64,000 bases of DNA from a bacterium D16-50 (GTDB taxonomy: Bacteria; Bacillota; Clostridia; Lachnospirales; Lachnospiraceae). The DNA is taken from positions 62,001-126,000 of the forward strand of contig RAZA01000005.1 of NCBI GenBank assembly GCA_003612485.1. The letters run 5' to 3'. This document shows positions 25,947-35,156 of the stretch, piece by piece. The translations under genes and the position numbers were made by a program. The number at the start of each line of letters is the position of its first letter. Position 1 is the first letter of the stretch. The notes under the pieces were generated by a model. It did no database searches. It was not told the DNA's origin and was given only the letters and a program-made list of their open reading frames with translations.

Positions 25947-26630
25947 ATGAACCATTATGACGCAAAGCATGACACTGCCGATAAGTATTCTCTGCGAGTC
26001 AGGGTTTTCAGCAAGCTGCGGGCAGATATTTTGAGCGGAAGATATGCGGAGAACGAAGAACTGAAGGAGATGGCCATCGGTGAAGAGATGGGGGTCAGCC
26101 GTACTCCCGTAAGGGAGGCCTTCCGTCAGCTGGAGCTGGAGGGACTGATTCAGATCATACCCAACAAGGGGGCCTATGTCACGGGAATCACGGAGAAGGA
26201 CGTGAAGGACATCTACATCATTCGTTCCCTGCTGGAGGGACTCTGTGCCCGGTGGGCTACGGAGCATATCACGCAGGCTCAGATGGAGGAGATGGAGGAG
26301 AATGTGTATCTGGCGGAGTTCCATGCAGGAAAGGGGCATTTGGATCAGCTGGCGGAGCTGGACAACCGTTTTCATGACATCATGTATGAGGCATGCAACA
26401 GCAAGCTGCTGGAGCATCATCTAAAAGATCTGCACCAATATGTGCTGCGGGTGCGCAGGAAGACCTTGGCCAATGCCAATCGCGGGCCGAAGTCCAATGA
26501 GGAGCATAAGAATATCATGGAGGCCATCAAGACGGGAAACGCAGATCTGGCCGAGGAGCTGGCCCATCAGCATATGATCAACGCGTATGATAATATGGTG
26601 GAAAACGGACTGCACGAAGCTTATGGATGA
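25947..26630 (+). CDS. GntR family regulator, FCD (FadR) subfamily
   Basis: 227 residues. The winged-helix DNA-binding domain (about 15-85) has EEMGVSRTPVREAFRQLELEGLI as recognition region. The FCD effector domain (about 95-220) has the metal-binding pattern (Asp in ELDNRFHDIMYEA, then EEHKNIMEAI and HQHMINAY histidines), so it probably senses a small carboxylate. It lies between the citrate synthase and isocitrate dehydrogenase genes. The 40-bp palindrome over the citrate synthase promoter is its likely binding site, which would fit feedback by citrate or 2-oxoglutarate; the ligand is a guess. A 7-bp hairpin (ATGCCGT/ACGGCAT, 25911-25927) precedes its start. Confidence 0.92.
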   Translation: MNHYDAKHDTADKYSLRVRVFSKLRADILSGRYAENEELKEMAIGEEMGVSRTPVREAFRQLELEGLIQIIPNKGAYVTGITEKDVKDIYIIRSLLEGLCARWATEHITQAQMEEMEENVYLAEFHAGKGHLDQLAELDNRFHDIMYEACNSKLLEHHLKDLHQYVLRVRRKTLANANRGPKSNEEHKNIMEAIKTGNADLAEELAHQHMINAYDNMVENGLHEAYG

Positions 26631-26739
26631 TGACAGTCGGGCATTTTGAGGGCCTACGGCGCATGGTGCTTCGGCATGACGGACAAGATCGGGAGCAGGA
26701 ACCGGAAGTGAAGCTGGAATTGAGAAGGGAGAGTAAGGG

Positions 26740-27957
26740 ATGGAGAGAATTAAGATGACGACTCCGCTGGTGGAGATGGACGGGGACGAGATGACCAGGA
26801 TTCTCTGGCAGATGATCAAGGAGGAGCTGATTCTGCCCTATGTAGACCTAAAGACCGAATACTATGATCTGGGGCTGGAGAACCGCAATGCCACGGATGA
26901 TCAGGTGACGGTGGATTCCGCCAACGCCACCAGAAAGTACGGCGTGGCCGTGAAGTGCGCCACCATCACGCCCAACGGGGCGAGAATGAAGGAGTACAGC
27001 CTCAAGGAGATGTGGAAGAGTCCCAACGGCACCATCCGGGCAATTTTAGACGGCACTGTGTTCCGGGCGCCGATTCTGGTGAAGGGAATCGTCCCTTATG
27101 TGAGCAACTGGAAGAAGCCAATCACCATTGCCCGCCACGCTTACGGGGACGTCTATAAAAACACGGAGATTAAAGTGCCCGGAGCGGGCAGGGCGGAGCT
27201 GGTATTTACCGCCGAGGACGGAACCGAGATCAGAGAGCTGATCCATGACTTTGAGGGAGCGGGAATTCTTCAGGGCATCCACAATACGGAACAGTCCATT
27301 TCCAGCTTTGCCAGAGCCTGCTTTGGATATGCTGTTGATACCAAGCAGGACTTGTGGTTCTCCACCAAGGATACCATTTCCAAGAAATATGACCATACAT
27401 TCAAGGATATCTTTCAGGAGATCTATGATGCCGAGTACAAGAAGAAATTTGAGGAGCTTGGTATAGAATATTTCTATACATTGATAGACGATGCGGTGGC
27501 AAGGGTCATCCGCTCGGAAGGAGGCTTCATCTGGGCCTGCAAGAACTATGACGGTGATGTGATGTCCGATATGGTGGCGACGGCCTACGGCGATCTGTCC
27601 ATGATGACCTCCGTGCTGGTATCCCCCAGCGGCGCCTATGAATACGAGGCGGCCCACGGAACCGTGCAGCGCCATTATTATAAGCACCTGAAGGGGGAGG
27701 AGACCTCCACCAACTCCATTGCCACCATATTTGCGTGGACAGGAGCGCTGAGGAAGCGAGGGGAGCTGGATGGAAATGAGGAGCTTACGGCATTTGCCAA
27801 AAAGCTGGAGCAGGCCTGCGTCAAGACTGTGGAAGACGGAAAAATGACGAAGAGCTTATCCCTGATTTCTTCCTGCGAAAATCCTGTGATCCTCAACAGT
27901 CTTGACTTCATCAGGGCAATTCGGGAGACGCTGGCGGGGCTGCTTGACAATCATTAA
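26740..27957 (+). CDS. icd: NADP-dependent isocitrate dehydrogenase
   Basis: Converts isocitrate to 2-oxoglutarate, giving NADPH. Its 405 residues and the motifs [42 protein letters not shown] and [19 protein letters not shown] end ([16 protein letters not shown], about 290) place it in the homodimeric, eukaryote-like subfamily rather than the E. coli type. The position after citrate synthase and the FCD regulator supports an oxidative half-TCA branch for glutamate. A GGGAG-rich site precedes the ATG. An alternative in-frame ATG five codons later is possible. Confidence 0.96.
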   Translation: MERIKMTTPLVEMDGDEMTRILWQMIKEELILPYVDLKTEYYDLGLENRNATDDQVTVDSANATRKYGVAVKCATITPNGARMKEYSLKEMWKSPNGTIRAILDGTVFRAPILVKGIVPYVSNWKKPITIARHAYGDVYKNTEIKVPGAGRAELVFTAEDGTEIRELIHDFEGAGILQGIHNTEQSISSFARACFGYAVDTKQDLWFSTKDTISKKYDHTFKDIFQEIYDAEYKKKFEELGIEYFYTLIDDAVARVIRSEGGFIWACKNYDGDVMSDMVATAYGDLSMMTSVLVSPSGAYEYEAAHGTVQRHYYKHLKGEETSTNSIATIFAWTGALRKRGELDGNEELTAFAKKLEQACVKTVEDGKMTKSLSLISSCENPVILNSLDFIRAIRETLAGLLDNH

Positions 27958-27972
27958 GGGGATCGGAGTTTT

Positions 27973-29676
27973 ATGAAACGGCTAAAAGCGGATTTATTAC
28001 AGTTCTTTCACTGCAAAGCGTATGTTTGTGCCATGAGCCTTGTGGCGCTGTGCTGTTATGGCTATACAATCGCACATCCTTCCATTGGAATGGACGATAC
28101 TGCTATAGGGCTCTACTTTCAAGAAGGGGTTGCCCCGTTCGTGGGGCGATGGTCTTTCTTTGTGGCAGAAAATGTGTTTCATATGCATATCGGTGATTTT
28201 GCTCCATGGATGACGGAGCTATTGGGAGTGCTCATACTGATGTTTTCTATTACCATCTGGTGCGTTTTGTGGAAAAGAATCTGCGAACCCCGCATGGTTC
28301 TTCCCGTATGGGCATACTGCTTCCCCGCGTGCATATTTCTTTCTTGTCCTTTGATCAGTGAGGTCTTTGTCTTCTATCTTCACAATGGAGTATGCACTGC
28401 CTATGGACTCACTGCGCTTTCTTTGCTGTGTCTGACGGAAAGCCTTTCTGTGAATAGAAGTAAGCGTCAGCGCATAGCTGACATTGTCTGGGCTTCCCTT
28501 TTGCTTACGGTGGCATTAGGATTCTATGAATCATTTTCCGTTGTTTTTGTTATGGGAGGTGTCATGGCATTCTTTCTGCTGAGAAGACTTTACGGCAGAA
28601 CCGGACAGGCGGGAGATCATCAGACCGTCTATAGGACGAAAATTCTGCTCTGGATGCGCAACGGATTTTTGGTTGGGGCATCAAGTCTTTTGCTGCGAAT
28701 GTTAATTCTGAGCGTTTTGAACGCGGTATATAATCTGAATAGGCTTGATATTTACAATGTGCGCTATCGTCATTTGTTCGGGGATAATTTCCTCAAAGAG
28801 GGGGAATTGATCATGAATCTCAAGCGATTTTGGGTTATGTATTATGTCAATGGAATAGTATATCTTCCCATCACTGTCTTGGTAGCTGCTTTTGCTTTTA
28901 TTGGAATATACTCCCTATACCATGGCGTTAGGAAACGAGAGCTTATTCTGGTATTGTGCAGTTTTTCGATGGTGCTGCTTCCTATATTGATGAGTATTGT
29001 GGAGGGTATGCCTACCCGCTACCGTTCTGGTCAGTATGTCCCGCTGGTGGGCGCATTTGCAGTACTGCTTCTGTTTATAGAATTGTTTCAGCGCAGGAGA
29101 GCCTCTTCAATCTACCGAATCCTTTCGGCAGCCAGTTTTGTTTTCTTGGCCGTATTGATTTATAATCAGTGCGCAGACATGAATAAATGGTTCTATCTGG
29201 ATCACATGAAGTATCAGAATGCCTCCGAGGTCATGAAGCAGGTGGCCCACGATCTGGAGGAAGAACATGACATATCCAAGCCTATTGTTTTTGGGGGGGC
29301 CTACCGTGTTCCGTATAGTATCTCAAAAGATGCCTACTGCAGCTTCTCGTCTCTTCAGTACAGATGGATATGTTACCTTACAGATCCTATTGATCCATAT
29401 TTGAAAGAAAAGTATTATGCACCCAACGGACGAGGCTATGTATTTACAGAAATGCCTATTGTATCGCTTCTCCAGTGGGGCGTCACGGCATTTGACGGGA
29501 CATCAGAGCAGCTAATACAGTTTATGGAAATGCATGGCCATTCCTTCCGATGCGTGAAGGATCCGGCAGTGTTGGAAGAAGCAGAGCAGATTCGTCAAAA
29601 TATGCCGGGGTATCCTGAAAATGGATATATCAGGGAGCTTGAAGATTATATATTGGTCAATCTTGAATCTCTGTAG
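27973..29676 (+). CDS. GtrII-like glucosyltransferase-domain membrane protein
   Basis: 567-residue multi-pass membrane protein with about 10 hydrophobic segments between residues 18 and 400, then a soluble C-terminal region. The N-terminal block HPSIGMDDTAIGLYFQEG followed by GRWSFF resembles the glucosyltransferase-II family that decorates surface polysaccharides from lipid-linked donors. The Asp-Asp pair in GMDDTA fits the acidic loop typical of GT-C folds. It starts 15 nt after icd, so it may be co-transcribed, but it is visibly lower in G+C and uses more A/T-ending codons than its neighbours, which suggests a different origin. The acceptor is unknown. Confidence 0.65.
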   Translation: MKRLKADLLQFFHCKAYVCAMSLVALCCYGYTIAHPSIGMDDTAIGLYFQEGVAPFVGRWSFFVAENVFHMHIGDFAPWMTELLGVLILMFSITIWCVLWKRICEPRMVLPVWAYCFPACIFLSCPLISEVFVFYLHNGVCTAYGLTALSLLCLTESLSVNRSKRQRIADIVWASLLLTVALGFYESFSVVFVMGGVMAFFLLRRLYGRTGQAGDHQTVYRTKILLWMRNGFLVGASSLLLRMLILSVLNAVYNLNRLDIYNVRYRHLFGDNFLKEGELIMNLKRFWVMYYVNGIVYLPITVLVAAFAFIGIYSLYHGVRKRELILVLCSFSMVLLPILMSIVEGMPTRYRSGQYVPLVGAFAVLLLFIELFQRRRASSIYRILSAASFVFLAVLIYNQCADMNKWFYLDHMKYQNASEVMKQVAHDLEEEHDISKPIVFGGAYRVPYSISKDAYCSFSSLQYRWICYLTDPIDPYLKEKYYAPNGRGYVFTEMPIVSLLQWGVTAFDGTSEQLIQFMEMHGHSFRCVKDPAVLEEAEQIRQNMPGYPENGYIRELEDYILVNLESL

Positions 29677-29756
29677 TTTAGGCGCAGGTTTCCCGGAAGG
29701 AGCTTACTATGTTTACTAGAAAACTTGGACATGCATAGCACATAATGTCGTGTCTG

Positions 29757-31742
29757 TTATTGGGCCAACGTCTCCCACTCTTCATATAAGCTTTCCAGAC
29801 TTGTCCGGATTTTTGCCTGCTCTTTGGACAGCTCCTGAAGTCTGGCCACCTGCGTACCGATTGCAGGGTCGGAGAGGAGGCGGTTGATCTCCGAATCCCT
29901 TTCTTCCAGAGACGCAATTTTTTCTTCACATTTTTTCAGGTCATTCTCCTTTTTGCGGAGTCTGGCCTGTTCTTCTTTTTTGGCCTTCCAGTCCAGCTTG
30001 CTGTCGGATTCCGCGGGCTGCTGGGGACAAGAGGCCGGTGCGGCGCCGTTATAGGAGTCCTTGCTTGGCTTGTTCATGACAGAATGCAAGGCTTCCCTGC
30101 CGTCTGAGCCGTCGGAAGCCGCCAGCAGAGCCATCTGCGTATCCCGCTTTTCCAGATAATAATCATAATTTCCGATGTAGTTCACAAACCGGCGCCGGGT
30201 CAGATCCAATATCCTATGGGCGGTCTTATTTATGAAGTAGCGGTCATGGGACACATACAGCACCGTGCCTTCGTAGCTGTTGACGGCATCCTCTAGAATC
30301 TCCTTTGAGGCAATGTCAAGATGGTTGGTAGGCTCGTCGAGAATCAGGAAGTTGGCGTTGCCGAGCATCAGCTTGGCAAGGGAGACGCGCCCCCGCTCCC
30401 CGCCGCTCAGATCCTTGATATATTTGAATACATCGTCGCCGGTGAACAAAAATGCAGCTAAAAGATTTCGTATTTCCGTATTGTTCATGGCGGGATGCTC
30501 GTCTGATATCTCCTCGAAGAGGGTCTTTTCCTCGTGAAGCACATGATGCTCCTGATCATAGTATCCGATTTCCACGTTCATGCCGAGTCTGAAGCCGCCT
30601 GAGTCCGGAGGAACGAGCCTGTTCAGGATCTTCAGCAGGGTGGTTTTTCCGGTTCCGTTGTCTCCGATGATGGCCACATGCTCCCCACGCTTGAGTTCAA
30701 AGTCCACATGCTCGAACAGACATAGAGAACCGTAGGATTTGCCCAGATCCTCCACGGTAAGCACGTCGTTCCCGCTCTGTCTGCGGGGAGTGAGCTTTAG
30801 ATGCATGTCCGTCCGGACTTCGGTAGGTTTCTCCAGCACCTCTATCTTTTCCAGCATCTTTTCCCTGCTCTCGGCACGCCGGATGGATTTCTCGCGGTTG
30901 AAGGAGCGGAGCTTTTCTATAACTTCCTCCTGATGCTTGATTTCGCGCTGCTGGTTCAGGTACGCGTTCATGGCGGCAATGCGCAGCTGCTCCTTCTTCT
31001 GGGCGTAATCAGTATAGTTTCCCGCAAAGCTGGTGGCTTTGGTCTGGTCGATTTCGATGATCTTTGTGGCGATCCGGTTCAGAAAATACCGGTCGTGGGA
31101 GACGATAATGACGGCGCCCTTATAATTCGTCAGGTAGGTCTCCAGCCATGTGATGGAGTTCATGTCAAGATGGTTGGTAGGCTCGTCCAGTATGATCAGA
31201 TCCGGCTTCTGCAGCAGGAGCTTGCCCAGAGCCACCCGGGTCTTCTGGCCCCCGGACAGGGCGGACACGGACTTTCCGAAATCCGCCTCCTCAAAGCCCA
31301 GACCCTTCAGGACTCCGATGACCTCGCTTCTGTAAAAATACCCGTCCCCTGACTCGAAGGCATGGGTGAGAGAGGCGTACTGCTTCATAAGGTCTTCCAG
31401 CTCGCTTCCCTGCTTTGACTGCATGGAGAGCTCACAGCTGCGGATGCGCTGCTCCAGAAGGATCAGATGCTGTTTTACGGACAGAAGCTCCTCGTAGATG
31501 GTGTTTGCAGTGTCCACCGCGCCGTCCTGAGCCAGATAGCCCAGAGTCCTGCCCTTGGACAGGGTGACAGTGCCGGAGTCCGGGGCCATTTCACCTACTA
31601 TGATGCGCAGCAGAGTGGTCTTTCCGGCCCCGTTGATGCCCACTATGGCAGCCTTTTCATTATTTTCTATATGAAAGCTGATATTTTCCAGCACCTTCTT
31701 TTCTAAAAAAGCCTTTGAAATGTTTTGACATGACAAAATCAT
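29757..31742 (-). CDS. ABC-F family ATPase (two nucleotide-binding domains)
   Basis: 661 residues with no membrane segments. Two ABC domains: Walker A GINGAGKTT (about 36) and GDNGTGKTT (about 370), signatures SGGQKTRVALGK and SGGERGRVSLAK, and Walker B LIILDEPTNHLD and FLILDEPTNHLD. The linker between them is long and charged (about 240-325, the P-site tRNA interaction motif in this class), and the protein ends in a Lys/Glu-rich coiled coil (about 560-655). This fits ribosome-associated ABC-F proteins of the YdiF/Uup type; a resistance role cannot be decided. The ORF extends 44 codons upstream, but GGAGG lies 7-8 nt before the ATG at 31742. Confidence 0.92.
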   Translation of the reverse strand: MILSCQNISKAFLEKKVLENISFHIENNEKAAIVGINGAGKTTLLRIIVGEMAPDSGTVTLSKGRTLGYLAQDGAVDTANTIYEELLSVKQHLILLEQRIRSCELSMQSKQGSELEDLMKQYASLTHAFESGDGYFYRSEVIGVLKGLGFEEADFGKSVSALSGGQKTRVALGKLLLQKPDLIILDEPTNHLDMNSITWLETYLTNYKGAVIIVSHDRYFLNRIATKIIEIDQTKATSFAGNYTDYAQKKEQLRIAAMNAYLNQQREIKHQEEVIEKLRSFNREKSIRRAESREKMLEKIEVLEKPTEVRTDMHLKLTPRRQSGNDVLTVEDLGKSYGSLCLFEHVDFELKRGEHVAIIGDNGTGKTTLLKILNRLVPPDSGGFRLGMNVEIGYYDQEHHVLHEEKTLFEEISDEHPAMNNTEIRNLLAAFLFTGDDVFKYIKDLSGGERGRVSLAKLMLGNANFLILDEPTNHLDIASKEILEDAVNSYEGTVLYVSHDRYFINKTAHRILDLTRRRFVNYIGNYDYYLEKRDTQMALLAASDGSDGREALHSVMNKPSKDSYNGAAPASCPQQPAESDSKLDWKAKKEEQARLRKKENDLKKCEEKIASLEERDSEINRLLSDPAIGTQVARLQELSKEQAKIRTSLESLYEEWETLAQ

Positions 31743-31827
31743 GACGATACCTCCATCTATCAGGAACACATATCCGATGCCGCCGCAGCGCGGCCCCATC
31801 TCTATGAAGAATCCAAAATCAACATTT

Positions 31828-31856
31828 ATTTTACTTTGTAAAAAGGAAACTGTCAA
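31828..31856 (-). promoter_or_regulatory. Promoter for the ABC-F gene
   Basis: Read on the minus strand: TTGACA (31856-31851), a 17-nt spacer and TAAAAT (31833-31828), about 85 nt before the start codon. Its -35 box is 2 bp from that of the divergent rex promoter. Confidence 0.8.
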
Positions 31857-31858
31857 CA

Positions 31859-31887
31859 TTGACATCAATTTCACATTTTGCTATGAT
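31859..31887 (+). promoter_or_regulatory. Promoter for rex
   Basis: TTGACA (31859-31864), a 17-nt spacer and TATGAT (31882-31887), about 130 nt before the rex start. It abuts the divergent ABC-F promoter, so the two -35 boxes form the palindrome TGTCAACATTGACA (31851-31864). Confidence 0.8.
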
Positions 31888-32017
31888 AATTTTATGGAAG
31901 TGTCCGCAGCTTTTTTGGTCCTCAGGGATGCGGCAGCTATTAGAAGCAGACGGCAGGGCATAGGACCTACGGACAGGACGGTTTTTGCTTGGAGATATGG
32001 ACATGGAGGTAGGGATC

Positions 32018-32686
32018 TTGGAAGAGAAGGATATTTCACAGGCGGTCATAGGGAGGCTTCCCAGATATTTTCGGTATCTGGGGGAGCTGAGGGACGAAGG
32101 AGTGGAGAGGATATCCTCTCAGGACCTGAGCGAGCTGATGAAGGTGACGGCGTCCCAGATTCGTCAGGATCTGAACAATTTCGGCGGCTTCGGACAGCAG
32201 GGTTATGGCTACAATGTGGAGTATCTCTATGACGAGATAGGGAAGCTGCTGGGGCTGGACAGACAGCATAATTTCGTGATCATAGGAGCCGGGAATCTGG
32301 GGAGGGCCCTGGGGAACTATCTCAATTTCGAGAGGAGAGGCTTCATTCTGCGGGGAATGTTTGATCAGGATCCGGGGCTGGTGGGCAGGGAGGTCAGAAA
32401 CGTCCGGGTGATGCCCATGGAGGAGCTGGAGCGCTTTATTCGGGAGAACGACATCGATATTGCAGTGCTGACCATCCCTAAGGCCGGCGCCGAGGAGGTG
32501 GCGGATAGGCTGGTGCGGACGGGAATACGGGCCATATGGAACTTTGCCCATGTGGATCTGAACGTGCCGGAGGAGATTCAGGTGGAGAACGTTCATCTTT
32601 CCGACAGCCTCATGAAGCTCTCCTATAATCTCAGGCGGTATACGAAAGACTGTGAGGAAGGGCAGGGAGGTATAGACAGAAGATGA
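32018..32686 (+). CDS. rex: Redox-sensing transcriptional repressor Rex
   Basis: NADH/NAD+-sensing repressor of fermentation and respiration genes. 222 residues: an N-terminal winged helix with ISQAVIGRLPRYFRYLGEL and SSQDLSELMKVTASQIRQDLNNFG, and a C-terminal Rossmann domain with VIIGAGNLGRALGNY (about 87-101) and the domain-swap helix at the end. In-frame ATG codons at 31997 and 32003 exist, but a TTG at 32018 has GGAGGT (32005-32010) exactly 7 nt upstream and gives the usual Rex N-terminus (M-E-E-K-x-I-S), so I use it. The stop overlaps the next start (ATGA). Confidence 0.95.
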   Translation: MEEKDISQAVIGRLPRYFRYLGELRDEGVERISSQDLSELMKVTASQIRQDLNNFGGFGQQGYGYNVEYLYDEIGKLLGLDRQHNFVIIGAGNLGRALGNYLNFERRGFILRGMFDQDPGLVGREVRNVRVMPMEELERFIRENDIDIAVLTIPKAGAEEVADRLVRTGIRAIWNFAHVDLNVPEEIQVENVHLSDSLMKLSYNLRRYTKDCEEGQGGIDRR

Positions 32687-33324
32687 AGCATGGAGAAGGG
32701 GAAAAAAGAGAGGCTTTTGAGCAGGCGCTTAAGGGGAAAAGGATACCCATTCTTACGCTGGACAATAAGTGGTATAAGCTGCTGACCGAGGAGGCCAGAG
32801 CGGAGGTGGCCGGTCTGGAGGAAGAGCTGAACGCGCTTTTGAAGCGTCAGGGCAAGCTGAACAATGATGTGAAAAACATCAAGCGGCTGAAGAAGAAGCT
32901 TATGGGGGAGATCGTCTCCCTTGTGGACGAGGCGGAGCAGGAGGGGAAGGAGGACGCCCCCCAGAAGATAGAGCAGAACAAGAAGCTGGTGGAGGACTGC
33001 AACCAGCGGCTGGAGGGCTATCAGGATGAGCTGCTGGAGCTTCCCAGAGAGATCGAGCAGGCGAATTTCAAACTGATGCTTGCCACTATGGACTACTGTT
33101 ACGACACCATGCAGGAGAACGGGGCGGATATTCAGGAGATCGCCCAATGGGTGACGGAGGTGCGTATAGAGCTGAAGAAGCGGCTGATCAGGAAGCAGGA
33201 GATGGAGCAGCGCAACAATGCCATCTATTCCTATATGCATGACGTGTTCGGAGCGGAGGTCATCGAGATATTTGACATGAAGTACAATCCGGATCAGCGG
33301 GAGAGCGGAGCCGGGGAGGAATGA
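32683..33324 (+). CDS. Coiled-coil protein of unknown function
   Basis: 213 soluble residues, highly charged and helical throughout, with strong heptad character at about 40-125 and 150-190. No signal peptide, membrane segment or catalytic motif. KRIPILTLDNKWYKLL near the N-terminus is the least repetitive part and may be the conserved core. It overlaps rex by 4 nt, so translational coupling and co-expression are likely. I do not recognise a characterised family. Confidence 0.75.
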   Translation: MKHGEGEKREAFEQALKGKRIPILTLDNKWYKLLTEEARAEVAGLEEELNALLKRQGKLNNDVKNIKRLKKKLMGEIVSLVDEAEQEGKEDAPQKIEQNKKLVEDCNQRLEGYQDELLELPREIEQANFKLMLATMDYCYDTMQENGADIQEIAQWVTEVRIELKKRLIRKQEMEQRNNAIYSYMHDVFGAEVIEIFDMKYNPDQRESGAGEE

Positions 33325-33428
33325 AGGAGTATAAAATAATCGAGAGGCGGGCTGGATGGTTAAAGCTGTGCAGTCCGTTTTGTTTTTATCAGGGTAACTG
33401 ACGGCGGATCGGGAAAGAGGAGTTGGAT

Positions 33429-34922
33429 ATGAAATATTATGTGTCGGCATCGGAGATGAAACTGTATGACAGAAACACCGTAGAGGAGATAGGGATTCCG
33501 GCCTGCGTCCTCATGGAGCGGGCGGCGCTTTCCGCCGTGGAGGCCGTGGAGGAGCATTGCGCAGGGCTTCAGGGGAGAAGATATGTGCTGGTTATGGCCG
33601 GAACGGGAAACAACGGCGGCGACGGGCTTGCCGTGGCAAGGCTTCTGGCGGAGAGAGGGTACAACGTGGAGGTCTGGTGCGTGGGGGATCGGGAGAAGGC
33701 CACCGAACAGTGGAGACAGCAGATGCGGATATTGGAGAAGTTTCCGGTGAAATTCGTGGAGGAGCCCGTGCGGCAGGAATACGGGGTCATGATTGACGGG
33801 CTTTTCGGCGTGGGACTGTGCAGGGAGGTAGAGGGGAGCTTTCGGGAGGCGGTGGAGACGTTCCGGAGGAGGAACGGATGGAAGCTGGCTCTGGATGTGC
33901 CCAGCGGCGTCGATTCCGATACGGGCAAGATATGGGGCTGTGGAGTCAGGGCCGACATGACCGTGACCTTCGGCTTCTGCAAAAGGGGACTGGCGCTGTA
34001 TCCGGGCTGCGAGTTCGCCGGGGAGGTCAGGACCGCGGACATCGGCATATCCGAGAGGAGCTTTTTCGGGATGGAGCCGGAGATGTATGCCCTTGACGAG
34101 CCCGTGGGGGAGCTGATGCCCAAACGGAGAAATGACGGGAACAAGGGGAGCTTCGGCAAGGTTCTTCTGGTGGCGGGCAGCGAGAACATGGCAGGCGCCG
34201 CCGTTCTGGCGGCCAGAGCGGCCTACCGGGCGGGAGCCGGGATGGTGAAGATCGTCACGCCACAGGTCAATCGGGTAATACTGCAGTGTACAGTGCCGGA
34301 GGCGCTTTTGTCAGTGCCGGAAAATCTGGCATCGGACATGGAATGGGCGGATGTGGTGGCCATGGGGCCGGGAGCGGGACAGTACGGAACGGCGTTTTCT
34401 TGTCTGGAGCAGGTGATCCGGGAGGGGGAGAAACCCCTAGTGCTGGACGCCGACGGACTGAATCTGCTGGCGGGGCATCCCAAGTGGAGAGAGAGTCTGG
34501 CCGGGCAGGGAAAAGCCGGGAGGAAGATCGTCCTTACGCCCCATGTGGGGGAGCTTGGCAGGCTGGTAGGCAAAACCGTGGCCGAATGCAAGCAAGATCT
34601 GCCGGCTATCGGCAAGGGGCTGGCGGCGGAGCTGCATGCGGTGGTGGTAGCAAAGGATGCAAGAACCTTTATCTGTGGGGAGAATAGAGGGATCTGTGTA
34701 AATTTAAGCGGAAACAGCGGTATGGCCACTGCGGGCAGCGGAGACGTTCTGGCCGGCGTCATAGCCGGGCTTCTTGCACAAGGCATGGACGCCTTCCGGG
34801 CGGCTGCGGTGGGGGCCTATATCCATGGCAGGGCCGGTGACGCCGCAGCGGCCATAAAGGGAGAGCATGGCTGCATGGCAGGGGATATCGTAGAGCATAT
34901 CGGAGAAGGGGGGTGCCGATGA
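33429..34922 (+). CDS. nnr: Bifunctional NAD(P)H-hydrate epimerase / ADP-dependent dehydratase
   Basis: Repairs damaged NADHX/NADPHX. 497 residues: the N-terminal YjeF_N epimerase domain (about 1-215) with the AGTGNNGGDGLAVAR loop (about 57-71) and LDVPSGVDSDTG, and a C-terminal ribokinase-like dehydratase domain (about 225-497) with NKGSFGKVLLVAGS, MGPGAGQ, VLDADGLNLL and SGNSGMATAGSGDVLAGVI. The ORF also opens at a TTG two codons earlier, but AGAGGAG is 6-7 nt before the ATG at 33429. A fused two-domain enzyme is common in bacteria. Its place after rex keeps NAD(H)-related genes together. Confidence 0.95.
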   Translation: MKYYVSASEMKLYDRNTVEEIGIPACVLMERAALSAVEAVEEHCAGLQGRRYVLVMAGTGNNGGDGLAVARLLAERGYNVEVWCVGDREKATEQWRQQMRILEKFPVKFVEEPVRQEYGVMIDGLFGVGLCREVEGSFREAVETFRRRNGWKLALDVPSGVDSDTGKIWGCGVRADMTVTFGFCKRGLALYPGCEFAGEVRTADIGISERSFFGMEPEMYALDEPVGELMPKRRNDGNKGSFGKVLLVAGSENMAGAAVLAARAAYRAGAGMVKIVTPQVNRVILQCTVPEALLSVPENLASDMEWADVVAMGPGAGQYGTAFSCLEQVIREGEKPLVLDADGLNLLAGHPKWRESLAGQGKAGRKIVLTPHVGELGRLVGKTVAECKQDLPAIGKGLAAELHAVVVAKDARTFICGENRGICVNLSGNSGMATAGSGDVLAGVIAGLLAQGMDAFRAAAVGAYIHGRAGDAAAAIKGEHGCMAGDIVEHIGEGGCR

Positions 34923-34938
34923 AACGCTTCGGCATTCT

Positions 34939-35070
34939 CTCCGTACAATTCCTATTCTGAACATTATCCGAGAGAAATCGGAATACTATTTCAATGGGAA
35001 CAAAACGGCAGAAGAAATGTGCGCTGTAATCGATAATAGGGTTCAGCTGTATCTGGATGAAAATAGGTGA
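34939..35070 (+). pseudogene. C-terminal remnant of an extracellular solute-binding protein
   Basis: One frame without a start codon reads LNIIREKSEYYFNGNKT, then AEEMCAVIDNRVQLYLDENR and a stop at 35068-35070. This pattern (an acidic helix, an FxGxKT turn, a final helix ending in NRVQLYLxEN) is typical of the C-terminus of family 1 sugar-binding lipoproteins of ABC transporters. The rest of such a gene (about 400 codons) is absent because nnr ends at 34922, so this appears to be a scar of a deleted transporter gene. Recognition is by eye from the motif and is not confirmed by search. Confidence 0.55.
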
Positions 35071-35156
35071 ACACTGCAAATGGATAGCTTTTAAGGCGCC
35101 AAAAAATGCCGACTTTGAAGGAGGGGGAGCGAAACAAGCATATGGGAGGAGATCGG

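Noticed and set aside
31851..31864. Rex operator from the palindrome TGTCAACATTGACA
   Set aside because: The spacing is 2 bp rather than the 4 bp of the usual Rex site, and the palindrome is fully explained by two abutting -35 boxes.
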